Shown: positions 15,058 to 22,760 of the stretch, piece after piece
Layout: each line of letters opens with the position of its first letter
Position numbering within the stretch: the first letter of the stretch is position 1
Assembly (NCBI GenBank): GCA_038147495.1
Contig: JAYQTT010000020.1
Location: forward strand, 1-50,278
DNA: 50,278 nt
Origin: MED-G116 sp038147495
Lineage (GTDB): Bacteria; Pseudomonadota; Alphaproteobacteria; Puniceispirillales; Puniceispirillaceae
Reading direction: 5' to 3'
Program-made: the position numbers and the translations under genes
The notes under the pieces: model-generated
What the model saw: only the letters and a program-made list of their open reading frames with translations
What the model was told of the DNA's origin: nothing
Database searches by the model: none

Positions 15058-15088
15058 TTGACATTTTGTTCGCTCAATTTGACATTTT
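15058..15088 (-). promoter_or_regulatory. Bipartite operator (TTGACATTTT direct repeat) in the divergent araC-type/potD-type region
   Basis: In the 255-base gap 14974-15228 the plus strand carries TTGACATTTT at 15058-15067 and 15079-15088, exactly 21 bases (two helical turns) apart. Tandem half-sites at this spacing are the usual target of AraC-family dimers. The transcribed-strand version AAAATGTCAAATT...ATGTCAAGC matches the site at 9102-9130. The regulator gene starts 141 bases away on the other strand, so it may also control itself. An A/T-rich GATAAA lies downstream as a possible -10 element. Confidence 0.62.
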
Positions 15089-15228
15089 AGATATGTTCGC
15101 ATCAAGCGATCACATGGAAGCGCGCCCTCATCTGCGTGGATATTTATGGCGATAACATCATCGGGTCAGACACCTACACGAAAGATATTCACTCGTAATT
15201 GATGCACTAGGAAGGCGGCTGAAAACCA

Positions 15229-16287
15229 ATGAAAATTTCCGCTCCATCTACGACCCTTGCGTCATTGGTGATCCCTATTCTCGACTCGACCAACCTAGAT
15301 GAAACGCAGCGCATGCACGCCCTCGATGCATCTGCCCTCAACCGGCACCAAATTGACGGACATCTCAATGTTATCCCGATGGAACATTTTTGTCGTCTGT
15401 TGGATGAACTCGTTAGAGTTACCGGTGATGAAGCCTTTGGCATGCATGCCGGTGCCAAGTTAAACGCGCCGCACCTAGGTCTGATCGGCCAGCTTGCCAT
15501 AACCGCTGAAACGTTGGTTGAGGCAATTGACAACATGCGTAGCAACTTTTTCATTTTTCAAAGCAACACGCATTTTGGTCTTCACCAGGAAGAAGATTTG
15601 CTTTGGCTATCCTATGCAGTTAGCGATAATCGAATCCCGCCTCATCGTCAGAATGCGGATATGATGGTTACCATCTTCATAAATTTTCTGCGATCTGTTT
15701 TGGGCTCCAACTGGTCACCCGTAGAAGTTCGGTTTCAGCATGGCAAACCAGAGGTTGGACCAAAATACGAAAAGCACTTTGGCTGTCCCATTCAGTTTGG
15801 TCGGCGGATCAATGCGATCGGCATCAATCCACGTCATCTCAATGCCGTGATGCCAAAACGTGATGCGCAAATGCACAGGCTTCTGAAAGGTGTGATTGAC
15901 CATCTGGCGGCTCAACGCAAAATCGAGGCTGATTTCGGCTTCATTGTTAAGCAGCACATCTTAATGCTGATGGGTTCCGAACCGGTGACGTCTCGGCAAG
16001 TCGCGCAAAGCATGCTGCTCTCAGAGGCGCAGTTTTTAAAACTGGTCCGCACCAAAAAACTCGGCTTTCATGATCTTGTCAAACAAACCCGCTTTGAGCT
16101 TGCCAGACATTACCTAGACCAGCCTGACATCAGCCTGACCGAAATCTCATTGCTTCTTGGCTATTCCGAGCTCTCGGCCTTTTCGCGTGCTTTCCGCCGC
16201 ATGAGCGGAGAGACACCGCAACAATACCGTCAGCAGAGCGGCAATGCTACCGACAGCGCCACACCGGAGCCATCCTCTGACGATTGA
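15229..16287 (+). CDS. AraC-family transcriptional regulator
   Basis: 352 residues starting MKISAPSTTLASLVIPILDS. Residues about 20-205 form the ligand-binding domain of the arabinose-binding-like AraC subgroup (HLNVIPMEHFCRLLDELVRV, GDEAFGMHAGAKL, LGLIGQLAITAETL). Residues about 250-340 hold the two helix-turn-helix units: RQVAQSMLLSEAQFLKLVR, FELARHYLDQPDISLTEISL and LLGYSELSAFSRAFRRMSGE with the P-Q-QYR end. Divergent from the importer/SDR/kinase unit and next to a 21-base direct repeat of TTGACATTTT, it is the likely local activator of both halves of the microcompartment locus. Inducer unknown; probably the imported amine or the diol. Confidence 0.92.
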   Translation: MKISAPSTTLASLVIPILDSTNLDETQRMHALDASALNRHQIDGHLNVIPMEHFCRLLDELVRVTGDEAFGMHAGAKLNAPHLGLIGQLAITAETLVEAIDNMRSNFFIFQSNTHFGLHQEEDLLWLSYAVSDNRIPPHRQNADMMVTIFINFLRSVLGSNWSPVEVRFQHGKPEVGPKYEKHFGCPIQFGRRINAIGINPRHLNAVMPKRDAQMHRLLKGVIDHLAAQRKIEADFGFIVKQHILMLMGSEPVTSRQVAQSMLLSEAQFLKLVRTKKLGFHDLVKQTRFELARHYLDQPDISLTEISLLLGYSELSAFSRAFRRMSGETPQQYRQQSGNATDSATPEPSSDD

Positions 16288-16377
16288 ACCAACATCAAGG
16301 AAACAGAAAGGCCCGTCACAATCAGTATATCATCCCCTGTCCAACCCTTTTGGCCAATACTCTGGTGACGACGAACT

Positions 16378-16833
16378 TTAAATTTCCTTATCAAAACTGC
16401 CAAATTTTATCGCAGCGTCAAGCCATTGAGCCGACATCGACGACCACGCCTCCACATCATCAAGCAACGTGGCGCAGTGCGTCTGGAAAAACTGAACCTC
16501 ACGCAGCAGCGCCCGATGGATAGCAATGCCGGCATTGGTAAGTACAAGCCCCTCAAATCGTCGATCAGCTGGTAAAGGCTGACGTCTGATGACACGTTGT
16601 GTTTCTAACCGCAGAATCATTCTGCTCATTCTGGATTTATGAATGCCGGTCATCTGGGCGAGAGCTGTTGCCGTAATCTGCTCGCCTTTACCAATCAGCA
16701 GAAGCACAAGCCATTCCTGTGGAGCAAGCTTCAGTCGGCGCTGACAACGTTGATCAAATTCCTCTGTCAGCAAACGATGCAAAAGGGCCGCCATGAGCGG
16801 CGGAAAGCTCTTTAATTCATCTGAAATTTCCAT
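16378..16833 (-). CDS. MarR-family transcriptional regulator
   Basis: 151 residues. Winged helix: QEWLVLLLIGKGEQITATAL, AQMTGIHKSRMSRMILRLET (recognition helix), QRVIRRQPLPADRRFEGLVL (wing with D-R-R), then T-N-AG and a C-terminal dimer helix. Transcribed toward the AraC gene (convergent, 90 bases apart). Its promoter region is A/T-rich and includes a 13-base inverted repeat (AAATGTGACATTT, 16903-16915) whose core resembles the TTGACAT half-sites of the microcompartment locus. Whether it controls the locus or only itself cannot be told from sequence. Confidence 0.88.
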   Translation of the reverse strand: MEISDELKSFPPLMAALLHRLLTEEFDQRCQRRLKLAPQEWLVLLLIGKGEQITATALAQMTGIHKSRMSRMILRLETQRVIRRQPLPADRRFEGLVLTNAGIAIHRALLREVQFFQTHCATLLDDVEAWSSMSAQWLDAAIKFGSFDKEI

Positions 16834-16848
16834 GATTTTTTATGTTAT

Positions 16849-16876
16849 ATTTTAGTCTTAAATGCAACTGTTTCAA
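16849..16876 (-). promoter_or_regulatory. Putative sigma-70 promoter of the MarR-type gene
   Basis: On the minus strand TTGAAA (16876-16871), 16 bases, TAAAAT (16854-16849), followed 15 bases later by the ATG at 16833. The spacing is slightly short but both hexamers are good, and the surrounding 80 bases are markedly A/T-rich. Confidence 0.45.
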
Positions 16877-16902
16877 ATAGAATTATTATAAATAAGCTCA
16901 TA

Positions 16903-16915
16903 AAATGTGACATTT
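16903..16915. promoter_or_regulatory. 13-base inverted repeat upstream of the MarR-type gene
   Basis: AAATGT-G-ACATTT, perfectly symmetric around one base and sitting just upstream of the putative -35 box. It contains TGACATTT, which differs from the TTGACATTT half-sites at 15058 and 15079 only in its flanking base. A candidate operator for this MarR protein or for the AraC protein. Confidence 0.4.
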
Positions 16916-16992
16916 CAGCCACCAGAGCGACGCTCTTACGCAGCGCAATGCGCTTGTAATTTGCCAGTTTCAAATATGGATGGTGGTGTAAA

Positions 16993-17022
16993 GCCTCCGG
17001 AGGCCTAGCCGCTTTCAAGCGG
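16993..17022. repeat. Two adjacent hairpins downstream of the tRNA-like gene
   Basis: GCCTCCGGAGGC (16993-17004) is a perfect 12-base palindrome and CCGCTTTCAAGCGG (17009-17022) forms a 5-6 bp stem. On the minus strand they lie 30-60 bases beyond the 3' end of the tRNA-like sequence and the second hairpin reached is followed by TTT, so they could end that transcript. Otherwise the stretch 16834-17315 holds only the MarR promoter and the tRNA-like sequence. Confidence 0.35.
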
Positions 17023-17049
17023 TCAATTTTGGTTCCCGGAAGCGGGGGA

Positions 17050-17119
17050 TGGTGCCCGCTGAGATCGAACCCCCAATTAATCTTACGAATGACCCGTTAT
17101 ACCATTTAACTAAGCGGGC
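17050..17119 (-). tRNA. tRNA-like gene, probably tRNA-Thr (anticodon CGT), with missing bases
   Basis: On the minus strand a 70-base sequence begins GCCCGCT and ends AGCGGGC-ACCA, a perfect 7-bp acceptor stem with encoded CCA. The D arm is good (GTTA...TAAC with GG in the loop). The anticodon loop reads TTCGTAA, which gives CGT (Thr, codon ACG). The anticodon stem pairs only if one T is added after the loop (GGTCA with TGATT). The T arm GGGGG-TTCGATC-TC is short by about three bases; restoring AA and CCC would give TTCGAATC and a 5-bp stem. Given the many base losses elsewhere in this window, a real tRNA with sequence errors is likelier than a remnant, but a pseudo-tRNA cannot be excluded. 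Confidence 0.45.
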
Positions 17120-17315
17120 GGGCTGGTTGCCGGGGTGCGTAACCGGTTTATTTCCATGTTCAATTGTCTGTCGTATCTGTCGGTGCGGGCACAGCCGCAA
17201 CGCCCGATGCATGGTAACATCTGCCGCAATCGCCATCGGGGTTAAATGGTCAGGGCGTCGCCAATCAGCGTCGCGAACGCGTCACAATTTCGGCAATGGC
17301 TGTGCCATTCGTTGC

Positions 17316-18550
17316 TCATGACGTGACAACTTTGACATTGCCAGCCGCGCGGGCGCGCGCATCACCGGCAGACCGCAAGGCGGCCGCAACGCCGGCATCC
17401 TCATTCATTTCAGCAAGCCGGGCAAGCAGCTGCCATGCGGTGACATCCTTTTCAGCATCATCGATCCGCGCCAAAAAGTGCCTTTGCCTCGCCGTCAATT
17501 CCAGCGGCAGCGCCGCCGCCGCCGCGATTGACGCAGCATCACCCGCCGCCTCGCCCTGCATTCCGGAAACCAGCTTCATCAGTTTGGCGACATAGGCACC
17601 GTCATTCACACCCCACAGGTCGCGCATCATATTGGCAAGCGCAGTGTGCGGCATGGCGCGGAACCCTGCCTCAAGCAGCTCGGCCTTGCGCTTCGTTACC
17701 GGTGTCGCATAGTAACCGGCCACTAACAGCACACCGGGCCAAAAGCCGGGGTCTTCGGCAAGGGCACCTTCAAGTTGGCGCAGGGCACGCGATATTAGCC
17801 TTGCCAGATGGCACCTCGCCACCATCACCGTCAATGGTCCCTTTTCCCTGCAAATGAGGCGTGCTGTTTTCTGGCGCTGGAAGCGGGCACGGTCTGCGGG
17901 ATTGGCCTGACCACCGCAGCAATCACCACATCAAGTGCGGTGCCGCCGCGGCCAATTCCCCGCGCCGCCTCAAGGCCAAGCACCTGCGCCGCCGCCATCG
18001 CTGATTTTGGCTTCAGGTCAAGCGGTGGCGCGCCCGCCAGCGTCGTCGGGACGGTCGTCTTCATGCGCCAGTCGCCGGCCCGATATAGCCCAGAAACGCG
18101 GGGTGTGGTCATCCGAAGTGGTCAGCGAGCGAAAATACCGTCCGGCAGCCCGTTTGTCGCCGGCCAGATGCCGCCTGCGCCGAGAGAAGATCGGTCAATT
18201 GCGGGGCAGATTTCAACAGCCCTCCTGGGCGCGTGGCCTGGCGCTTTGCCTCGCCCGGCTCGCCTGCTGAAACCGCCATCAAGCAATGGCGTCAAGGCCC
18301 GATGCCCGGCGGCATCACGCCGATGACGAAGACTGCTGCCAAACCAGCCGGGCAACTCAACAACCGTCGCCACAATCTGTCAGCAAAGACCAGCAAAGCC
18401 GCCAGCATCACCAAAATGGCGATGGCAAGGCTGGTCCGGATTTCAACGCGCCAGTCAAGCCATTCGAGGCGCACTACCGGGTTGTCTGGCGCCAGCTTGC
18501 TGCGAGAGCGGCAACTAGAAATAGCACAAGGAAAACAGGCGAAACAGCAT
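17316..18550 (-). CDS. hemY: HemY-like haem-biosynthesis membrane protein, frame broken several times
   Basis: Starts MLFRLFSL at 18550 (ATG overlapping the TGA that ends the mitofilin-like frame) and ends at 17316. Recognisable parts lie in three frames: membrane segments VLFLVAALAASW and SLAIAILVMLAALLVFADRL around the conserved PDNPVVRLEWLDWRVEI; a Lys/Arg-rich loop region; then the TPR-like C-terminal half with LEGALAEDPGFWPGVLLVAG, RKAELLEAGFRAMPHTALAN and LARLAEMNEDAGVAAALRSA. HemY of proteobacteria is an inner-membrane, TPR-containing protein of the late haem pathway with no settled enzymatic role. Gene order hemC-hemD-mitofilin-hemY is standard in alphaproteobacteria. At least four shifts, one at about 18495 between AASW and the following PDNP. 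Repaired length is about 410 residues. Confidence 0.72.
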
Positions 18551-18703
18551 CAGTTTTGCGCCTTTACAGAACCCGCATCACCGGTCTCTTCAATGGTCAA
18601 CCGGCAAGAACGATTGTCACAAGATCGGCCAATGCCAGATCAAGCCGCATTCCGCGAGCGGGCTTGTGCCTGCCAGTTTCAAGCCCGGCGACCTGTGGCC
18701 CCT

Positions 18704-19804
18704 TCAAATAACGGCGATATCAGCCGCCGCCCCCAGATCACGATTGTTGACGGCCGCCTCAAACCGGGTCAATTGCCCTCTGGCATCGTCCCCATCAGCA
18801 GACACAGACCGCAGTCTGACCATTTTGCCAATGCTGGAAATCGTGCGCTCAATGAAACCGGCATCCTCTCCAGCCTCATTAACCGCCATCGCCATAGCGG
18901 CAACCAGACCATCTGCCTCGTCAAGCAAGGCGCTGTTTGATGCTGGCGCAGCCTTGATTTCGGCAATCACCTGTTTGACCAGCGCCGATGCATCCGCATT
19001 TTCTTTTTGGTCCAGCCGTTCATCATAGACCGACAATGCGGGCAGCCATCTGTCAAGCGGACGGCCAGCCGCATCATCTGCCAACAGCGCCATCACCAGC
19101 ACTGCGGCAAGCTGGTCGTCCGGCGTGATGCCCGCAGGCAATGATGCCGCCATGTCAGTGTTGACTCGCGGCGCCTGCGTTGTAGCAGGTGCCTTATCCA
19201 CCGGCTGAGCATCTCCTGAGGCCGGGCTCGGAGGCATCGCACCGGAGATCACATTCGCAAGCTGTTCTTCATTTATTGCAAGACGGTCTCGGATTGCCTC
19301 AACCTCACCTTGCCTTGCGTCATTGGCCTGATCAAGTCGCGTGACGAGACGCTGTTCCAGCTTGTCAGTTTCGGCCTCCTGCGCGGCAAGCGCCGCCTCG
19401 GCAGTGGCAAGACGTCCGGTCAAATCTCTCAGGCTTTCATCAGCCTTGGCAAGCCGCGTTGTCATATCTTCGATGCTGGCCATAATTGCCGTGCGCGAGG
19501 CATCGCTCGCGCTGTCACGCGCCTTGGCCGCTCCCGCCATGTCGTAATAGAGATATGCGGAAACGCCAAGGGCACCGCCGGCAAGCAGTATCGCACACAT
19601 CGCCATAGCAAGGCCAAAACGCGTCATCCCGTTGGCGGCGTGACTTGCTTTTGCATCCGCTGTGGCCGTCGTCTGGTCTTTTCCGGCATCGGCAGATATT
19701 TCAGGCGCCTGATCACTTGCATTGTCCGGGCTGACCTTTTCATAAGCGACTCCGTCAACGACATCGTCAGAGGCGCTTGTTTTACTTCGTTTTGATCGGG
19801 CCAT
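18704..19804 (-). CDS. Mitofilin/HemX-like membrane protein with periplasmic coiled coil
   Basis: 366 residues in the intact frame. Residues 1-60 are an acidic, Ala/Asp/Ser-rich cytoplasmic tail; residues about 64-86 (LAMAMCAILLAGGALGVSAY) are a single membrane helix; residues about 95-180 are a coiled coil (DMTTRLAKADESLRDLTGRL, AALAAQEAETDKLEQRLVTR); the rest is an alpha-helical domain, including DQLAAVLVMALLADDAAGRP. This is the alphaproteobacterial mitofilin-related protein always found between hemD and hemY, in the place of hemX. The start is 6 bases after the hemD stop. The true end is probably near 18550: after the stop at 18704 another frame continues (KGPQVAGLETG..., LDLALADLVTIVLAG, IEETGDAGSVKAQN), so the C-terminus appears shifted here. 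Confidence 0.8.
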   Translation of the reverse strand: MARSKRSKTSASDDVVDGVAYEKVSPDNASDQAPEISADAGKDQTTATADAKASHAANGMTRFGLAMAMCAILLAGGALGVSAYLYYDMAGAAKARDSASDASRTAIMASIEDMTTRLAKADESLRDLTGRLATAEAALAAQEAETDKLEQRLVTRLDQANDARQGEVEAIRDRLAINEEQLANVISGAMPPSPASGDAQPVDKAPATTQAPRVNTDMAASLPAGITPDDQLAAVLVMALLADDAAGRPLDRWLPALSVYDERLDQKENADASALVKQVIAEIKAAPASNSALLDEADGLVAAMAMAVNEAGEDAGFIERTISSIGKMVRLRSVSADGDDARGQLTRFEAAVNNRDLGAAADIAVI

Positions 19805-19810
19805 GGGCGA

Positions 19811-20569
19811 TCATTGCTCCCTTGCGGCTGGGATGCTGCTGCGTTGATGATAAAGCAAAGTTGCGATTGCCAAAAGCCGAGAACGGCGCGGTTGCTTGGC
19901 GGTATATATCTGCCGCCATCCATCACCGGCGGCAACAGCAATAGACGGGCTGGCAGCGATCACACAGATATCTGGTCGCAGATGCCCAAGACCATGCGCA
20001 TCCAGAAAATCATTCAACAAGAGGGCGCTCCGCGCCGACATCACGATGACGCCCAGCACCGCCCCGCTGGCAAGCTGTTGTATGGCTTCGGGATCGGGGT
20101 CGATAACCGGACGTGCCGCATAGACATCAACAACCGACACGGCAAGACCAAGCAGTTGCAACGCATCCGCCATATCAAAACTCTTATCGGCACCGGCGGG
20201 CCATAACAGCATCCCCGATCCCGGCACCATTTGCCCGGCAATTACCGGCACCAGCCCGGCCCCACCGCCAGTGCCGGTAAAGACCATTTTAAACCCTGCA
20301 TGCCGGGCGCGGGCCGCGGTTGCATGACCAACAACAAAAACCGGCTTTTCTGCCCAATCACCCATATCCTGCGTGGCGACAAAGGCGCTAACCGCGTGTC
20401 GGCTGGTGAAAATCAGACCGCTGATCGCCGTTGGTGCAGGTAGAGTGAAGTCCGAATGCGCAATTTCCAAAAGCGGCATCACCAGACTGCGTACACCCCG
20501 CCTTTCAAGGCTGGCCGCATCACGCAGCGCGTCTTCGCGTGGCCGGATGTTCAATATTGCATCTGCCAT
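19811..20569 (-). CDS. hemD: Uroporphyrinogen-III synthase
   Basis: 252 residues, the usual length. It starts MADAILNIRPREDALRDAAS, with LVMPLLEIAHSDF, GLIFTSRHAVSAFV (the 'ilFTS..aV' segment of the family), PVFVVGHATAARAR, LLWPAGADKSFDMADALQLL, VYAARPVIDPDPEAIQQL and GVIVMSARSALLLNDFL. It cyclises hydroxymethylbilane with inversion of ring D to uroporphyrinogen III, the last shared step of haem and corrin synthesis. The corrin branch matters here because the microcompartment dehydratase needs adenosylcobalamin, though no corrin genes are in view. It lies between hemC (41 bases upstream) and the mitofilin-like gene. Confidence 0.9.
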   Translation of the reverse strand: MADAILNIRPREDALRDAASLERRGVRSLVMPLLEIAHSDFTLPAPTAISGLIFTSRHAVSAFVATQDMGDWAEKPVFVVGHATAARARHAGFKMVFTGTGGGAGLVPVIAGQMVPGSGMLLWPAGADKSFDMADALQLLGLAVSVVDVYAARPVIDPDPEAIQQLASGAVLGVIVMSARSALLLNDFLDAHGLGHLRPDICVIAASPSIAVAAGDGWRQIYTAKQPRRSRLLAIATLLYHQRSSIPAAREQ

Positions 20570-20610
20570 TATTCGCTCTTTTTCTGCCCGCCGGACATTG
20601 CGTTGATCGA

Positions 20611-21541
20611 TCAGGCCAAAAATTCCCTGCCGCCGGCGTCATCCAGCAACGCGGCGCCAAGCTCTTCACCAAGCATCGCCGCCTTGTCACTTGGGCCGGT
20701 GTGCTGGCGACGGTGTGCTGCCTCGCCATCTGGCCGCAAGATCATTGCGTCAATATGCATCTGTCCATCATCACCGCAGACGGCGCTGGCGGCAATAGGC
20801 GTGTGGCAAGACCCGTCAAGATGCGCAAGAACCGCGCGTTCAGCCGTGACCTCGGCCAGGTTGTTGTGCAATTCATTCCGGCAAATGCCGCGCGGACAGA
20901 CTGTGACCGACTGTCCCCAGGGCTTGCCACCTGCACAGCAAGCGCCTTGCGCCGCGGCGGTTGGCATGATCTGTGGGTCAAGGGGCTGTAAGGCACCTTC
21001 AGATCGAGGCGTTTCAATCCAGCAACAGCCAGAATAATCGCATCATAATGCCCCTCTTCGAGCAATTTGATCCGCCGGTTGATATTTCCACGAAGCAACT
21101 TCACCGAGACATCGGGGCGATGATGCAACAGCAGGCCCGCCGCCGTACCGAAGATGTGCCGACAATGGTCCCGGCGGGCAAGTCGTCCAGCGTTGCATAG
21201 CCGCCAAGCAACGCATCCCGCCTGTCCTCACGCGCAAGCACGGCGGCAATTTCAGTTCCCGGCGCAAAATGCGTTTCCATATCCCTTCATCGAATGGATG
21301 GCGGCTTCGCTTTCACCGGCGAGGATGGATTTTTCCAATTCCTGATGAACAAACCCTTGCCACCCGCATCGGCAAGTGACCGGTCCAGCACCTTGTCGCC
21401 AATTGTTGTGATCGGCACGATCTCAGAAGCGATTGGCCCAAGCTTGCTTCGCACCAATTCTGCCTGACACAGAGCCACATTGTGACGCACGGCTGGCAAG
21501 TCGTAAGGTGCCGTGGTAAAGGTATCAAAATTCTGTTCCAT
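20611..21541 (-). CDS. hemC: Porphobilinogen deaminase (hydroxymethylbilane synthase), frame broken repeatedly
   Basis: Start MEQNFDTFTTAPYDLPAVRH at 21541; stop at 20611 after LLDDAGGREFLA. Family segments run in order through all three frames: IGDKVLDRSLADAGGKGLFI, QELEKSILAGESEAAIHSMK, TEIAAVLAREDRRDALLGGY, GTIVGTSSVRRR, LLHHRPDVSVKLLRGNINRR, EEGHYDAIILAVAGLKRLDL, and HLDGSCHTPIAASAV, whose cysteine carries the dipyrromethane cofactor. Shifts lie near 21343 (one C restores GLFIQELE), 21290 (one extra G; removal gives HSMKDMETHFAPG), 21135 (one C), 21000 (one G) and about 20940 (GC pair). Repaired length is about 310 residues, normal. The enzyme is essential and single-copy, so these are best read as sequence errors. 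Confidence 0.85.
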
Positions 21542-21680
21542 CGCCGTTTTGTATCGCCCGTTGGACACTATTGCAAAGCAAAAGCATGTTTGCGGCTTAT
21601 CGCCTCGGCAATCATCGCCTATGCTGACAGAGGAAAACAGGGTTGCCTCGGCATATCCGCAAAACCGGGAACAAGACAAA

Positions 21681-22733
21681 ATGCCAAAACCGTTTGTCAT
21701 CCTTGGAATTGAAAGCAGCTGCGATGAGACAGCGGCTGCTGTCGTGCGCGATGACAGAACCATTCTGGCAAACGAAGTCGCCTCACAAATGCAAATTCAC
21801 GCCGCGCATGGTGGCGTTGTTCCCGAGGTGGCGGCACGGGCGCATCTTGATGTGATTGATACGGTAATAGATGCGGCGCTGGAAAAAGCCGGAATAGGCA
21901 TTGCCGACATTGACGGGGTTGCGGCAACCGGTGGGCCGGGCCTGATCGGTGGCGTGCTGATTGGCACGGTTGCAGCCAAAGCCATCGCCATGGCAAGAGG
22001 CATCCCCTATTACGCCGTCAATCATCTTGAAGGACATGCGTTGAGCGGGCGCCTCGCAAAGCAGATGACATTCCCGTTTTTGCTGTTGCTGGTGTCGGGC
22101 GGCCATACTCAACTGCTGGCCGTGCATGGCCCCGGCCGGTATGAGCGCTATGGCACGACGATGGACGATGCCGCCGGAGAGGCTTTTGACAAAGGGGCAA
22201 AGATCATGGGACTGGGCTATCCCGGTGGCCCGGCGATTGAGAGAGAGGCCGCGGCGGGCAATCCAAAGGCGGTGCCATTGCCGCGTCCGCTTCGTGGCGC
22301 GGATCATTGCCATTTTTCATTCTCCGGCCTGAAAACTGCCGTTGCCCAGCGCCACGCCAATCTGGAGCAAAATGATGCAAGCCTTGCCGACCTTGCCGCA
22401 AGCCTGCAGGCGGCGATTGCTGATTGCCTTGCCGACCGGACAAAACGCGCAATGGCGCGCTTTGCCGATGAACATGGTCCGGCAACGCTGGTCATCGCCG
22501 GTGGCGTGGCGGCTAACAAGGCCATCTTTGCCAAACTTCAAAAAGAGGCCGAGAAAGCCGGTTTTGACCTTTGCGTGCCCCCGGGGCATCTTTGTACCGA
22601 CAATGCCGCAATGATTGCCTGGGCCGCAATGGAACGCCGCGATCAGCCGGATGGGCTGGATTTTGCCCCGCGCCCCCGCTGGCCGCTTGACCCGAATGCC
22701 GCACCACCACCTGGACGCGGTGTACGCCCCTGA
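21681..22733 (+). CDS. tsaD: tRNA N6-adenosine threonylcarbamoyltransferase
   Basis: 350 residues from MPKPFVILGIESSCDETAAA. Signatures are the ASKHA fold start GIESSCDET, metal-binding HLEGH (residues about 116-120), LLLVSGGHTQL, DDAAGEAFDKGAKIMGLGYP, HFSFSGLKTAV and VIAGGVAANKAI, ending GLDFAPRPRWPL. With TsaB/E/C it makes t6A37 on ANN-decoding tRNAs. Divergent from hemC, with 139 bases between the starts, which must hold both promoters. The start at 21681 is preferred over upstream in-frame starts because the family begins just before GIESSCDET. The gene after it (gpsA) follows within about 30 bases. Confidence 0.95.
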   Translation: MPKPFVILGIESSCDETAAAVVRDDRTILANEVASQMQIHAAHGGVVPEVAARAHLDVIDTVIDAALEKAGIGIADIDGVAATGGPGLIGGVLIGTVAAKAIAMARGIPYYAVNHLEGHALSGRLAKQMTFPFLLLLVSGGHTQLLAVHGPGRYERYGTTMDDAAGEAFDKGAKIMGLGYPGGPAIEREAAAGNPKAVPLPRPLRGADHCHFSFSGLKTAVAQRHANLEQNDASLADLAASLQAAIADCLADRTKRAMARFADEHGPATLVIAGGVAANKAIFAKLQKEAEKAGFDLCVPPGHLCTDNAAMIAWAAMERRDQPDGLDFAPRPRWPLDPNAAPPPGRGVRP

Positions 22734-22760
22734 TTTGCCGTGAGATGGACGGATAAAAAC

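Noticed and set aside
1..16900. Insertion sequences or integrase genes bounding the microcompartment island
   Set aside because: No transposase, integrase or terminal inverted repeats were found; the left boundary lies outside the window.
17316..21541. Haem cluster as a decayed pseudogene island
   Set aside because: hemC and hemY shifts mostly look like one-base losses, hemD is intact, the pathway is essential, and family segments are conserved on both sides of each shift.
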